A DNA stretch of 6,060 nucleotides from assembly GCA_026416655.1 (NCBI GenBank), contig JAOAES010000058.1:1-6060 (forward strand), given 5' to 3'. The position numbers and the translations under genes are program-made. Under the pieces are notes generated by a model. It did no database searches. It saw nothing but the letters and a program-made list of their open reading frames with translations, and was not told the origin of the DNA. Within the stretch, counting starts at the first letter, position 1; each line of letters starts with the position of its first letter. Positions 1 through 5,717 of this stretch are shown here, in pieces. Source of the stretch: Fimbriimonadales bacterium. GTDB lineage: Bacteria > Armatimonadota > Fimbriimonadia > Fimbriimonadales > GBS-DC.

Positions 1-19
1 AGATGTGTATAAGAGACAG
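1..19 (+). other. Tn5/Nextera mosaic-end adapter (sequencing artefact)
   Basis: The first 19 bases, AGATGTGTATAAGAGACAG, are identical to the Tn5 transposase mosaic end used in Nextera-style library preparation. It lies exactly at the contig edge, in the orientation expected when a read starts with adapter and then enters the insert. It should be treated as untrimmed adapter rather than genomic DNA; genomic sequence begins at about base 20. The minus-strand methyltransferase frame stays open through these bases by chance, so any residues predicted from them are false. Confidence 0.95.
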
Positions 20-910
20 GCTCATGGCGTACACGCGCTCGCACAGCGGATAATACGGCAGCTGCTCAACCCGCGTAAAGCCGACTTCTTGGAGCAGGCG
101 CGTCAGCGAGCGGTAGGTGAACACCACCAGGTGGCGCGGGATGTCCAGCCCGACCCAATTCTCGCGATAGCGGGCGTGTCCCTGCGCATCCAGATTCGGC
201 GTCTCAATCCAGAGCCAGCCGCCCGGCTTGAGCAGACGATAGCACGCCTGCAGCGTCGCGCGCGGGGAATGCACATGCTCAATCACATGGTTCATCGTGA
301 TTCCGTCGAACGCCTCGCGTTCAGTTTCCAGCACTTCGATTCCGCCGAGATGAACGGTCAGCCCCCGCGCGCGGGCGGTCTCAACGGCTTTGGGGTCGGG
401 TTCCACGCCGACCGCTTGCCAACCTGCGCGCGTAGCGAATTCCAGAAAATCGCCGTTGCCGCAGCCCACATCGAGTAGCCTGCCCTTCGGTTGCTTGGGC
501 AGGTGGCGCCCGCCTGCGTCCAGCAGCGCGCGATAGTCGGGCATCAACACCGCGATCAGCACGCCCAGTACGCTCGCCGGACGTTCCTGCATACCGAACC
601 GGTAGTTCCGGTAGCCGTTGCCCAGCAAGCGGCGCAGCTTGCCCAACAGGCTCAACTGCTCATAGGCGGGCGGCGTCGAGTGGGTATGCGTGTAGTACTC
701 CTCGTACAGCCTGCCGACGGTTTCTGGCGTCGGGCGGGGATTGAAGTAGCCTGAACCGCACGCCCCACAGCGATAGAAAGTCCACTCGCCAGGTGTGTTG
801 GGGTACACCTTGTCGCGCAAATGGGAGTAGAGGGGAGTTGAGCCAGAAGCACACTTGCACACAGGGCAGTGAGCGAGCGACTCCAGCTCATCCTGTGTCC
901 AGCCGTTCAT
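20..910 (-). CDS. Class I SAM-dependent methyltransferase with N-terminal zinc ribbon (3' end cut by contig edge)
   Basis: Translating the minus strand from the ATG at 910-908 gives 297 in-frame codons down to base 20, with no stop before the adapter, so the C-terminus is missing. Residues 15-18 (CPVC) and 48-51 (CGAC) form a four-cysteine zinc ribbon, followed by a YFNPRP stretch usual in this subgroup. The Rossmann SAM-binding core follows: motif I LLDVGCGNG at 145-153, the acidic ribose-binding residue in VGVEPD (E170), NHVIEHV at 207-213, LKPGGWLWIETPN at 227-239 and DIPRHLVVFT at 256-265. This pattern fits the Methyltransf_23-like family, cytoplasmic enzymes that are often found in surface-glycan or small-molecule pathways; the substrate here cannot be told. 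The family is usually about 300-350 residues, so most of the protein is present. The start lies one base after the uma2 stop (TGA-G-ATG), with only a weak Shine-Dalgarno, which implies translational coupling. Confidence 0.9.
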
Positions 911-911
911 C

Positions 912-1469
912 TCACACTTCAAATAACTCGCCCACTCGCACCTGCAGATTGGGAATCAGCGGCGTGGTGAGGGTGTCGTCTTCGTTGAGCGCAACGGCGT
1001 CAAAGGGCGAGTTGTACACCACCACGCGCTTGCGTTCGGGAAATAGCAGCCACACCTGCTGCGCGCCCGACTCAAAATACTCGCCGATTTTGCGCATCAG
1101 GTCGGGCATATCTTCGTTGGGGGAGACAATCTCGATGGCGAGGTCGGGCGCACGGTCGCCGAACCCGTCAGGGAGCTTGCCTTCGGGCAGGCTCTGCTTG
1201 AAAATCACCGACACATCGGGCGCGCGGATGTTGCCCGTCGTCATCCGAAAGCCCGCTTGTGAACCCACCAAGTAAGCAACTTCCGCCACCAGAGGCTTCA
1301 GGCGGATTGCTAACTCCACGCCAATCACATCGTGTTTCACGCCTGCAAGCACTTCCTTTGCCTCCCCGTCCACCAGTTCGTACTTGCGCCCGTCGTCAGG
1401 CAAGCGCATGAACTCCTCTTCCGTGAGTTTGCGCCTCCGCCGAGCAGGGTGTTGAATTACCTTCGCCAT
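912..1469 (-). CDS. Uma2 family (DUF820) PD-(D/E)XK nuclease-fold protein
   Basis: This gene encodes 185 residues from the ATG at 1469. The Uma2 hallmarks are visible: a basic N-terminus (PARRRRK), YELVDGE at 30-36 with the early acidic residue E31, RAPDVSVI at 82-89 with D85, LAIEIVSPNE at 110-119 with E113, and a lysine-containing helix RKIGEYFESG at 126-135 leading to the QQVWLL strand. Together these give the acidic/lysine active-site layout of the PD-(D/E)XK superfamily. Uma2 proteins are abundant in Cyanobacteria, Chloroflexota and Armatimonadota, often in many copies per genome. They are presumed nucleases, but their cellular role is unproven. A GTG two codons earlier (1475-1473) is possible, but it sits only two bases after the GAGG ribosome binding site, whereas the ATG sits eight bases after it. 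The gene ends one base before the methyltransferase start, so the two form a bicistron. Confidence 0.9.
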   Translation of the reverse strand: MAKVIQHPARRRRKLTEEEFMRLPDDGRKYELVDGEAKEVLAGVKHDVIGVELAIRLKPLVAEVAYLVGSQAGFRMTTGNIRAPDVSVIFKQSLPEGKLPDGFGDRAPDLAIEIVSPNEDMPDLMRKIGEYFESGAQQVWLLFPERKRVVVYNSPFDAVALNEDDTLTTPLIPNLQVRVGELFEV

Positions 1470-1477
1470 AAGCACCG

Positions 1478-1481
1478 CCTC
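1478..1481 (-). promoter_or_regulatory. Ribosome binding site of the uma2 gene
   Basis: On the minus strand GAGG lies eight bases upstream of the ATG at 1469. This spacing favours that ATG over the in-frame GTG at 1475, which is only two bases away. Confidence 0.6.
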
Positions 1482-1484
1482 GTG

Positions 1485-1501
1485 GATAAGGATACCTTAT
1501 C
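1485..1501. promoter_or_regulatory. 17-base perfect palindrome, operator-like, upstream of uma2
   Basis: GATAAGG-ATA-CCTTATC is a perfect 7-base inverted repeat around a 3-base spacer. Its near edge is 15 bases before the uma2 ATG, and it covers the candidate -10 box (1494-1489). Symmetric sites of this size over a -10 are typical of dimeric repressor binding. No regulator gene lies in the window, so the binding protein is unknown. It could instead form a short hairpin at the 5' end of the transcript. Confidence 0.5.
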
Positions 1502-1516
1502 GGAAACGACTGTCAT
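1489..1516 (-). promoter_or_regulatory. Candidate sigma-70-type promoter for uma2-methyltransferase
   Basis: On the minus strand ATGACA (1516-1511, five of six to TTGACA) is followed after 16 bases by TATCCT (1494-1489, four of six to TATAAT). Transcription would start near 1482, leaving a short leader that carries the GAGG site. The -35 half is contributed by the REP-like motif next to it. The match is moderate and based on sequence alone. Confidence 0.35.
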
Positions 1517-1534
1517 TTCGAGCGGAGCGAGGAG
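1510..1534. repeat. REP-like dispersed-repeat motif (TTTCGAGCGGAGCGAGGA core)
   Basis: The stretch containing TCATTTCGAGCGGAGCGAGG closely resembles a short extragenic motif (CATTTCGAGCG-AGCGAGAAAT type) that I recall recurring in many draft genomes, including Chloroflexota-like ones. It is imperfectly palindromic (TTTCG...CGAGGA). It lies in the gap between ahcY and uma2, where such elements are expected. Only one copy is in the window, so the repeat status rests on recollection rather than on a count. Confidence 0.4.
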
Positions 1535-1588
1535 TCGGTTGCAGCACTCTCCCTTGTGGGATGTATTCAGCAAGCCAAGACAGGGTTG

Positions 1589-1637
1589 GTGGGAGCGATT
1601 TGCAACCGCGACAGTCGCGATTGCAAACCGCTCCCAC
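1589..1637. repeat. 49-base near-perfect hairpin (extragenic palindrome downstream of ahcY)
   Basis: Bases 1589-1612 and 1614-1637 are inverted copies of each other around the single base 1613, with 22 of 24 positions pairing. The arms read GTGGGAGCG-A-TTTGCAA-C-CGCGAC and its partner. The hairpin begins ten bases after the ahcY stop codon on the minus strand. No run of T follows it in that direction, so it is not a classical intrinsic terminator. It could still stabilise or end the ahcY transcript, or be a mobile REP/MITE-like element. The two mismatches leave the fold intact. Confidence 0.75.
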
Positions 1638-1646
1638 AGATGTCCG

Positions 1647-2903
1647 CTACGTTCCCTCCTGCCACGACTCCAGATACTTCGCCTGCTCGTCGGTGAGCGT
1701 ATCGATCTGCACACCGAGCGCCTGCAGCTTCAGCTGCGCCACTTGGGCGTCGATTTCGGCGGGCACAGGGAACACATCCTTCGGCAGCCCGCTGTGGTGC
1801 TTGATGATATACTCCACACTGAGGGCTTGGTTCGCGAAGCTCATATCCATCACGGCGGCGGGGTGTCCTTCAGCGGCGGCGAGGTTAATCAGGCGTCCCT
1901 CGCCCAGCAGGTACAGCCGTCGCCCGTCGCTGAGTTGGTATTCGTCCACGAAGGCGCGCACCGTGCGCTTGCCTGTCGCCATGCGCTCTAAGGCGGGGAT
2001 GTCGATCTCCACGTTGAAGTGCCCCGTGTTGCACACAATCGCGCCCGACTTCATGCGATGGAAATGCTCCTCGCGCAGCACGTGGTAGTTGCCCGTGACG
2101 GTGATGAAGATGTCGCCGACCTCCGCCGCCTTTGTGAGGGGCATCACCTCGTAGCCGTCCATGATGGCTTCGAGGGCTTTGAGTGGGTTCACCTCGCACA
2201 CGATGACATGCGCGCCCAGCCCACGCGCCCGCATCGCCACGCCGCGCCCGCACCAGCCATAGCCAATCACGACCACCTTGCGCCCTGCAATCAGCAGGTT
2301 CGTGGCGCGCATAATCGCGTCCATCGTGCTTTGACCGGTGCCATAACGGTTGTCAAACAGGTGCTTCGTGTAGGCGTCGTTGATGGCAATCACGGGGTAC
2401 TGCAACACGCCTTCTTTCGCCATCGCGCGCAGGCGGATGACGCCCGTCGTGGTCTCCTCCGTGCCGCCAATCACGCTGGCAAGCCCCTCGCGACGGTCGG
2501 TGTGTAGCACGCTCACGAGGTCGCAGCCGTCGTCCATCGTAATCTGCGGCTGGATGTCTAACGCCTGATGGATATGCTTGTAATAAGTCTCTTTGTCTTC
2601 GCCCTTGATGGCGTAGACGCTAATCCCTTCATATTTGACTAACGCCGCGGCGAGGTCGTCCTGCGTAGAGAGGGGGTTCGAGGCGCACAGGGCAATCTCT
2701 GCGCCGCCCGCTTTGAGCGTGCGCATCAGGTTGCCCGTTTCGGTGGTGACATGCAAACACGCCGCGATACGGACGCCCTGGAGCGGCTTCTCCTGCTCGA
2801 ACCGCTGACGAATCAGGCGCAGCACGGGCATCTCGTTGTCTGCCCATTCCATGCGCAATGCGCCCTGCTCTGCCAGCGACAGGTCCTTCACATCGTAGTT
2901 CAT
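1647..2903 (-). CDS. ahcY: S-adenosylhomocysteine hydrolase (adenosylhomocysteinase)
   Basis: This cytoplasmic NAD-dependent enzyme of the activated-methyl cycle splits S-adenosylhomocysteine into homocysteine and adenosine, relieving product inhibition of methyltransferases. The 418 residues show the full signature: CLHVTTETGNL at 49-59 (H51, T53 and E55 matching human H55, T57 and E59), DDGCDL at 124-129, GGTEETTTG at 146-154 (E149), K180 and D184 before NRYGTGQS, the NAD-binding loop GYGWCGRG at 214-221 with E237 at the end of the next strand, CNTGHFNVEID at 291-301 (H295), and EGHP at 345-348. It ends with LTDEQAKYLESWQEGT and lacks the Lys/Tyr tail of the eukaryotic type, as in archaeal and Thermotoga enzymes; the short length agrees. 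Those relatives can also act on S-inosylhomocysteine in methanogens, a minor alternative. The ATG at 2903 has GGAGG ten bases upstream, and residues encoded further upstream show no family similarity. Confidence 0.97.
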   Translation of the reverse strand: MNYDVKDLSLAEQGALRMEWADNEMPVLRLIRQRFEQEKPLQGVRIAACLHVTTETGNLMRTLKAGGAEIALCASNPLSTQDDLAAALVKYEGISVYAIKGEDKETYYKHIHQALDIQPQITMDDGCDLVSVLHTDRREGLASVIGGTEETTTGVIRLRAMAKEGVLQYPVIAINDAYTKHLFDNRYGTGQSTMDAIMRATNLLIAGRKVVVIGYGWCGRGVAMRARGLGAHVIVCEVNPLKALEAIMDGYEVMPLTKAAEVGDIFITVTGNYHVLREEHFHRMKSGAIVCNTGHFNVEIDIPALERMATGKRTVRAFVDEYQLSDGRRLYLLGEGRLINLAAAEGHPAAVMDMSFANQALSVEYIIKHHSGLPKDVFPVPAEIDAQVAQLKLQALGVQIDTLTDEQAKYLESWQEGT

Positions 2904-2913
2904 CGGTAGATAA

Positions 2914-2918
2914 CCTCC
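2914..2918 (-). promoter_or_regulatory. Ribosome binding site of ahcY
   Basis: GGAGG on the minus strand, ten bases before the ATG at 2903, fixes this start. It excludes the 60-residue upstream extension that the open frame would allow. Confidence 0.7.
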
Positions 2919-2927
2919 AGTAGGGGA

Positions 2928-2956
2928 ATTGTACCATTTTTCCGTGCATGTGCCTG
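2928..2956 (-). promoter_or_regulatory. Extended -10 promoter of ahcY
   Basis: On the minus strand TGGTACAAT (2936-2928) is an extended -10 element: TG, one base, then TACAAT with five of six consensus bases. The -35 position 17 bases upstream (2956-2951, CAGGCA) is weak, as is common when an extended -10 is present. The predicted start near 2921 leaves a leader of about 18-20 bases holding the GGAGG site. That is too short for a SAM or SAH riboswitch. Confidence 0.6.
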
Positions 2957-3012
2957 CCCTTTGAACACAGACGGCGCCCGAAACACGCCGCGAAGGAAGC
3001 AGGAGACGGGGA

Positions 3013-3037
3013 GCCGTTGTCGAACCGCATAAACGGC
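3013..3037. repeat. Inverted repeat directly upstream of the ftsE start
   Basis: GCCGTT (3013-3018) and AACGGC (3032-3037) are perfect inverted copies separated by 13 bases, and the right arm ends one base before the ftsE ATG. It may be an operator or a small hairpin controlling access to the start. A 6-base stem can also occur by chance in GC-rich DNA. Confidence 0.35.
3028..3033 (+). promoter_or_regulatory. Possible -10 box for a leaderless ftsE transcript
   Basis: CATAAA (four of six to TATAAT) ends five bases before the ftsE ATG, which is the spacing expected if transcription starts at the start codon itself. No convincing -35 box lies 16-18 bases upstream. The idea is prompted mainly by the absence of a ribosome binding site. 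Confidence 0.2.
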
Positions 3038-3038
3038 G

Positions 3039-3749
3039 ATGGTGGAACTCAAACAGGTCAGCGTAGTGTATGGCGAACAACACGCGCTGCGGCGAGTGAG
3101 CCTGACCGTGGAGAAGGGCGAGTTCGTATTCTTAGTGGGTGCGACGGGCGCAGGCAAATCGACGCTGTTCAAACTGCTCTATGGCGAACTCCGTCCCACG
3201 GAAGGCGAGGTCTGGGTGCTGGGTCAGCCCTTGCATCAGATTAAGTCGCGCGAGTTGCCTTATCTGCGGCGGCGGATGGGGATTGTGCCGCAGGACTATC
3301 CCCTGCTGCCGCGCAAGACGGTGTGGGAAAATATCGCCTATGGGCTACGCGCCATCGGCTACAACGAAAGCGCGGTACGCCAGCGCGTGGCGCAGGTGCT
3401 GGCGCTGGTTGGGCTGAATGAGCAGGCGCGCCAGATGCCGAGCCAGCTCTCGGGCGGCGAGGCGCAACGCGCCGCCATCGCCCGCGCCATCGCCAACCAC
3501 CCGCCCCTACTCATCGCCGACGAGCCGACCGCGAACCTCGACCCCGACACCTCATGGGAGATTATCGAGCTGCTGATGCGGATTAACCTGCGCGGCGCGA
3601 CGGTGATTGTCTCCACGCACAATCGCGCGATTGTGGATCGCGCCTGCCAGCGCGTGGTGGCAATGGATCGCGGGCAGATTATCAGCGATGTGCCGCACGG
3701 CGGCTACCCGATTGAGTTAGACCGCTTGCACGCAACGGTGATGCTATGA
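3039..3749 (+). CDS. ftsE: Cell-division ABC transporter ATP-binding protein FtsE
   Basis: FtsE is the cytoplasmic ATPase of the FtsEX complex, which in studied bacteria couples ATP hydrolysis to activation of peptidoglycan hydrolases at the septum. The 236 residues carry every ABC motif: Walker A GATGAGKST at 34-42, Q-loop VPQD at 83-86 (Q85), signature LSGGE at 137-141, Walker B LLIADEP at 157-163 with E162 catalytic, a D-loop ANLDPD, and the switch histidine H194 in STHN. The VWENIAYGLRAIG stretch after the Q-loop and the length match FtsE, and the next gene is ftsX, overlapping by four bases. Assignment over other small ABC ATPases rests largely on that partner. Start: an in-frame TAA at 3030-3032 excludes anything earlier, leaving ATG 3039 or GTG 3042. 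No Shine-Dalgarno is in range; GGGGAG lies about 25 bases upstream. Confidence 0.92.
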   Translation: MVELKQVSVVYGEQHALRRVSLTVEKGEFVFLVGATGAGKSTLFKLLYGELRPTEGEVWVLGQPLHQIKSRELPYLRRRMGIVPQDYPLLPRKTVWENIAYGLRAIGYNESAVRQRVAQVLALVGLNEQARQMPSQLSGGEAQRAAIARAIANHPPLLIADEPTANLDPDTSWEIIELLMRINLRGATVIVSTHNRAIVDRACQRVVAMDRGQIISDVPHGGYPIELDRLHATVML

Positions 3750-4621
3750 TTGACCGCCTGCGTTTCGTGGTGATGGAGACTTGGGAGAGCCTGACGCGCA
3801 ACGCGACGATGCAGGCGGCGGCAATCAGCACCGCCTGTATCGCGCTGATTCTGCTGGGCGGCGCGAGCATGGCACTTTACAAACTGGACGCCGCCGCACA
3901 GTCGCTGCCGAGCCAGTTCGAGGCGAACGTGTTCCTGAAAATGAGCACGACGCGCGAGCAGGCAATGCAGCTCAAAACGCAGCTGGAGGCGATGCCCGAA
4001 ATCGAGCGCGTGGCGTTGACTCCCCGCGAAGTCGCTTGGGAACAAGAGAAGCAGAAACTCGCGGGCGAGGTGAACCTCGCCGACCTGCCGAACCCCCTCC
4101 CAGACAAACTCACCGTGCGCGTGCGCGACCCTGCGATGCTCCCTGCCGTGTCGCAGCGTATCGCGCAGTCGCCTTTTGTGGAGGAGGTTATCGACAGTCG
4201 CAAGGAACTGCAGACGGTGCTGGAACTCGCGCGTCTGGTGCGCTGGATAGGGCTGGGCGCAGGGGGGCTGCTGCTGCTGGCGGCGTTAATCCTAATTTAC
4301 AACACGGTGCGGCTGACCATCTTTTCGCGCCAGCGCGAGGTGCGCGTGATGGCGCTGCTGGGAGCGACACTGCGCTCGATTCGGCTCCCGTTCGTTCTGG
4401 AGGGGATGACACAGGGCGTGGTGGGCGGCGCGCTGGCGGCGACGCTGGTGCTATTCGTTGCCGCCCTCATCTCGGACTACTTCGTGCGCCAGTGGCCCTT
4501 TTTAAAAGACATGCCGCCGGGATTACCCCCGTATGTTCTGATGGTGGGACTGCCTGCGATGGGCGCGCTGATAGGTGGGCTGTGCGCCTGGTGGGCGACG
4601 CGCCGCCATGTGCATATCTGA
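3746..4621 (+). CDS. ftsX: Cell-division membrane protein FtsX (permease-like ABC subunit)
   Basis: FtsX is the membrane partner of FtsE; its extracytoplasmic loop contacts murein hydrolases or their activators. The 291 residues show the FtsX layout: a short cytoplasmic N-terminus, a first hydrophobic segment at about 26-46, an extracytoplasmic domain at about 47-165 including NPLPDKLTVRV at 116-126, then three more membrane segments at about 168-190, 222-243 and 263-284. The cytoplasmic SRQREVRVMALLGAT stretch at 194-208, the site facing FtsE, is strongly conserved in the family. Length is typical and there is no MacB-type large domain. The start ATG overlaps the ftsE stop (ATGA at 3746-3749), so the two proteins are translationally coupled, with GGTGA upstream as a weak ribosome site. 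No hydrolase activator gene such as envC or pcsB lies next to it. Confidence 0.92.
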   Translation: MIDRLRFVVMETWESLTRNATMQAAAISTACIALILLGGASMALYKLDAAAQSLPSQFEANVFLKMSTTREQAMQLKTQLEAMPEIERVALTPREVAWEQEKQKLAGEVNLADLPNPLPDKLTVRVRDPAMLPAVSQRIAQSPFVEEVIDSRKELQTVLELARLVRWIGLGAGGLLLLAALILIYNTVRLTIFSRQREVRVMALLGATLRSIRLPFVLEGMTQGVVGGALAATLVLFVAALISDYFVRQWPFLKDMPPGLPPYVLMVGLPAMGALIGGLCAWWATRRHVHI

Positions 4622-4625
4622 GGAG
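4619..4625 (+). promoter_or_regulatory. Ribosome binding site of the FecCD permease, overlapping the ftsX stop
   Basis: TGAGGAG contains the ftsX stop codon (TGA, 4619-4621) and a Shine-Dalgarno (AGGAG, 4621-4625) five bases before the GTG at 4631. It supports the GTG start and links the permease to the ftsEX transcript. Confidence 0.7.
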
Positions 4626-4630
4626 CGACC

Positions 4631-5635
4631 GTGCGCCGACGACGGGCGTGGCTGACGGGACTGATTCTGCTTGTTGCGCTTGGCGCGAGCCTGCTAATTA
4701 GCCTGCTCATCGGCGCGGTTCCCTTGTCGTTTTCGTCGCTGTGGGGGGCGTTCTGGGGCGGTGGCGACGAGACGACGCAGGTGATTCTCTGGGAGCTGCG
4801 CCTGCCGCGCGTGTTGCTCGCGCTTGTGGTCGGCGGCGCGTTGGGGTGTGTGGGCTGCGCGTTTCAGGGGCTGCTGCGCAACCCGCTGGCAGACCCCTAC
4901 ATTGTGGGCGTATCGTCGGGCGCGGCGGTCGGCGCGGCGGCGGGTGCGCTGCTCGGCTGGCATCAGCGCGGCTACGGCTGGGCGATTTCCCTGCTCGCGT
5001 TCCTCAGTGGACTGCTCACGCTCGCGCTCGCACTCACGCTCAGCCGACAGAACGGGCAGCTGCGCATCCCGAACTTCTTGCTGATAGGAGTCTCGCTCAG
5101 TGCGAGCCTGTGGGGCGTGATTACCCTGCTGCTCGTGTTAGCCGGCGAAGACCTCTCGCGCGTGCTTTACTGGCTGCTGGGCGGTCTGCTGAACGCCGAC
5201 TGGCAACGGCTGGAGTGGGCAAGCGTTCCCGCGTTGCTGGGCGGCGTCGCCCTGTTCTGGCAGGCGCGCGCGCTGAATCTGTACACCGCAGGCGAGGAGA
5301 CCGCCGCACACCTGGGCGTTTCTCTGGAGCGGCTCAAGTGGACGGTTCTCACGGCAGGCGCGTTCGCGACCGCGGCGACCGTCGCCGTCGCAGGCATCAT
5401 CGGATTCGTGGGCTGGATTACGCCCCACCTGCTGCGTCGCGCTGTGGGAGGCGACCATCGGATACTCATGCCCCTCTCCGCGTTGGGCGGCGCGCTGCTG
5501 CTCTTATGGGCAGACACCCTCGCCCGCACGCTGGCGCGTCCAGTGGAGTTGCCCGTGGGCGTCATCACCGCCCTGGTCGGCGCGCCGCTGTTTGTGGGAG
5601 TATTACGGCGCGAGGGAGGAGGTAATCATCAGTAG
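4631..5635 (+). CDS. FecCD/BtuC-type ABC importer permease (iron-siderophore, heme or cobalamin)
   Basis: This is an integral membrane permease of the FecCD family, which with a binding protein and an ATPase imports ferric siderophores, heme or vitamin B12; the substrate cannot be told. The 334 residues, from a GTG start, contain the family motifs: LRLPRVLLALVVGGAL at 56-71, CAFQGLLRNPLADPYIVGVSSGAA at 76-99, the EETAAHLGV coupling segment at 222-230, GIIGFVGWITPHLLRR at 255-270, DHRILMPLSALGGALLLLWAD at 275-295, and ELPVGVITALVGAPLF at 306-321. About nine or ten hydrophobic segments are visible, close to the ten of BtuC. Length is normal, so it looks intact. It begins nine bases after ftsX. 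Neither the usual binding protein nor the FecE-type ATPase is adjacent: upstream is ftsX and downstream a peptidase, so the partners must be encoded elsewhere. Confidence 0.93.
   Translation: MRRRRAWLTGLILLVALGASLLISLLIGAVPLSFSSLWGAFWGGGDETTQVILWELRLPRVLLALVVGGALGCVGCAFQGLLRNPLADPYIVGVSSGAAVGAAAGALLGWHQRGYGWAISLLAFLSGLLTLALALTLSRQNGQLRIPNFLLIGVSLSASLWGVITLLLVLAGEDLSRVLYWLLGGLLNADWQRLEWASVPALLGGVALFWQARALNLYTAGEETAAHLGVSLERLKWTVLTAGAFATAATVAVAGIIGFVGWITPHLLRRAVGGDHRILMPLSALGGALLLLWADTLARTLARPVELPVGVITALVGAPLFVGVLRREGGGNHQ
5615..5623 (+). promoter_or_regulatory. Strong Shine-Dalgarno-like sequence without a start codon
   Basis: GGAGGAGGT lies in the last codons of the FecCD permease. No ATG, GTG or TTG follows at a usable distance; the next triplets in any frame are ATC, AAT and CAG. 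It may be coincidental coding of Glu-Gly-Gly-Gly, or the remnant of a ribosome site for a lost downstream gene, where the FecE-type ATPase would normally start. Confidence 0.25.
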
Positions 5636-5712
5636 TTCCCGAGAAGAACCCGTTCACATCGCCCGCCCTCCAACTCACAGGAATTCAATCTGTCAGGGCG
5701 AATCGTGCTTCC

Positions 5713-5717
5713 GGAGG
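5713..5717 (+). promoter_or_regulatory. Ribosome binding site of the M14 peptidase gene
   Basis: GGAGG lies seven bases before the ATG at 5725, an ideal spacing that sets the start. In the 89-base gap before this gene I see no clear promoter and no terminator. The only weak pairing is CGCCCT (5664-5669) with AGGGCG (5695-5700). Whether the peptidase has its own transcript or extends the ftsEX-fecCD operon is open. Confidence 0.75.

Noticed and set aside
1589..1637. Intrinsic terminator of ahcY
   Set aside because: The hairpin is strong, but no T-run follows it in the direction of transcription; it is recorded as a repeat/hairpin instead.
5..2507. Plus-strand open frames opposite the methyltransferase, uma2 and ahcY
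   Set aside because: They are antisense to genes with unmistakable motifs and show no recognisable domain of their own.
2904..3012. SAM or SAH riboswitch upstream of ahcY
   Set aside because: The predicted leader is about 20 bases, and no conserved aptamer helices are visible.
2904..3083. A 60-residue N-terminal extension of ahcY in the same open frame
   Set aside because: It shows no SAHH similarity, would run across the extended -10 promoter and into ftsE, and the ATG at 2903 has its own GGAGG and gives the family's usual start and length.
3039..3749. FtsE as the ATPase of the downstream FecCD importer
   Set aside because: It overlaps ftsX by four bases and has FtsE-like length and Q-loop surroundings. 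FecE-type ATPases normally follow the permease and have different lengths and contexts. Sharing cannot be excluded but nothing supports it.
3781..5625. Long open frames on the plus strand overlapping ftsX and fecCD (about 300 residues each)
   Set aside because: They are Arg/Ala/Gly-rich shadow frames created by high GC. They lack family motifs or ribosome sites, and lie fully inside genes with clear conserved motifs.
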